Assembly (NCBI GenBank): GCA_022457065.1
Contig: JAJGBQ010000005.1
Location: forward strand, 1,116,001 to 1,180,000
Source of the DNA: Curvularia sp. ZM96
Lineage: Eukaryota; Ascomycota; Dothideomycetes; Pleosporales; Pleosporaceae
DNA: 64,000 nt
Direction of reading: 5' to 3'
Of this stretch, positions 63,325-64,000 are shown piece after piece. Position numbers and translations under genes: made by a program. The notes below the pieces were generated by a model. It was not told the DNA's origin, made no database searches, and saw nothing but the letters and a program-made list of their open reading frames with translations. Numbering within the stretch: the first letter of the stretch is position 1; every line of letters starts with the position of its first letter.

Positions 63325-64000
63325 GAATAGTAAGACATTTGTTGCTGAGTCTCTTTGTAATGATCAACTTCGTCTCACCTAGCCGCCTCTGAAAGCAAAA
63401 CCTCATCCTCAGTCTTATTTACCCAGCTCTTCTCCCCGCTTTGTTCACACTGTGTATTTAGTATCGTCTGGTTGAGGCAAAGGACATGTTTAAGTTGATT
63501 GGGGCAAAGCATGATATCATGTCGACTGTTGGTCATTTTGTTGTGTCTTTGTACGTATACGTGTGTCGGTGTCTTATGTGTGCGCGCATGTTGGTATGAG
63601 TACGAAATAAGTGAGAGCGTGCACGAGAGAAACAAGGATGTATGAAAGTAGAAAAGGGGTGGAGCTATAGTAATACGAACAATCTCCTGCTCTGATTATG
63701 ACAAACGTGTTAAGTTGTATGTATTTGTGACGAATTGTGAAAAACGGTTAAAGAGAAAGGGACACATCATGGACATTAAGACTATGTGTCATTCTGATCC
63801 ATCTTCTATACACTTGCTAATCTAACGCGCCGATTGCCAATGTTCTCATAATTTCTTCGTACAAGTAACCAAGGCAACGCAAAGAAAGAGTATGTGACAG
63901 AGCAAGAGTCCAACTCAAGAGGAGCAGCAATAGTACCATCTTCATTCCAACATGGTCTCTCATTTATATAAACACACTCAACGCAACTACTCGCCGCTCA
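63325..64000. other. Right edge, 3' region of TOM70
   Basis: 3' region of TOM70 and an apparent promoter-like end (a TTTATATAAA stretch at about 63963) of a gene that would start beyond the window. No gene is seen within it. Confidence 0.4.

Noticed and set aside
1..64000. tRNA genes, rRNA, CRISPR arrays
   Set aside because: I saw no cloverleaf with A/B boxes, no rRNA-like sequence and no spaced direct repeats. Reading by eye can miss a tRNA.

Overview
The window is nuclear DNA of a filamentous ascomycete fungus. Genes carry short GT-AG introns (about 45-110 bp, often with a CTAAC/CTGAC-like branch site), there are no operons, and it encodes Spc98/GCP3, Tom70, a cytosolic tryptophanyl-tRNA synthetase, a DUF3176 protein and zinc-finger regulators with fungal-type activation domains. 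A Dothideomycete (Pleosporales-like) source is my best guess, but this is inference. Exon joins given here were worked out by hand from splice consensus and reading phase; almost all close in frame.

Layout. (1) 1-14 kb: scattered accessory genes, namely a DUF3176 membrane protein, a GNAT acetyltransferase, a DXD glycosyltransferase, a secreted type-B carboxylesterase and an unrecognised protein, with long gene-poor stretches. (2) 14.1-38.9 kb: eleven adjacent genes that look like a secondary-metabolite cluster: aromatic amino acid ammonia-lyase, cytochrome P450, pathway-type regulator, cupin, extended SDR, classical SDR, EthD protein, UbiA prenyltransferase, secreted BBE-type flavin oxidase, salicylate-hydroxylase-like FAD monooxygenase and an MFS transporter. 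No PKS, NRPS, terpene cyclase or DMATS gene is present. (3) 39.7-49.6 kb: housekeeping block (WRS, PRELI/Ups-type lipid transfer protein, BTB protein, gamma-tubulin complex component). (4) 49.9-57.9 kb: a second small accessory group of PhyH dioxygenase, divergent FAD monooxygenase, C2H2 plus Zn2Cys6 regulator and MFS transporter. (5) 58.2-58.4 kb: a short inverted-repeat element with TA target sites and telomere-like internal repeats. (6) 59.4-63.3 kb: housekeeping (aminodeoxychorismate-lyase-like class IV aminotransferase, Tom70).

Working model for the large cluster (inference). The lyase deaminates phenylalanine or tyrosine to a cinnamate. This is hydroxylated and shortened to a hydroxybenzoate, using the P450 and perhaps the SDRs. 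The UbiA enzyme prenylates the ring, the FAD monooxygenase hydroxylates it, perhaps with loss of the carboxylate to give a prenyl-hydroquinone. The BBE oxidase, SDRs, cupin and EthD protein finish the product, and the MFS protein exports it. That would be a shikimate-derived meroterpenoid route built without a polyketide synthase, similar in logic to vibralactone-type pathways of basidiomycetes.
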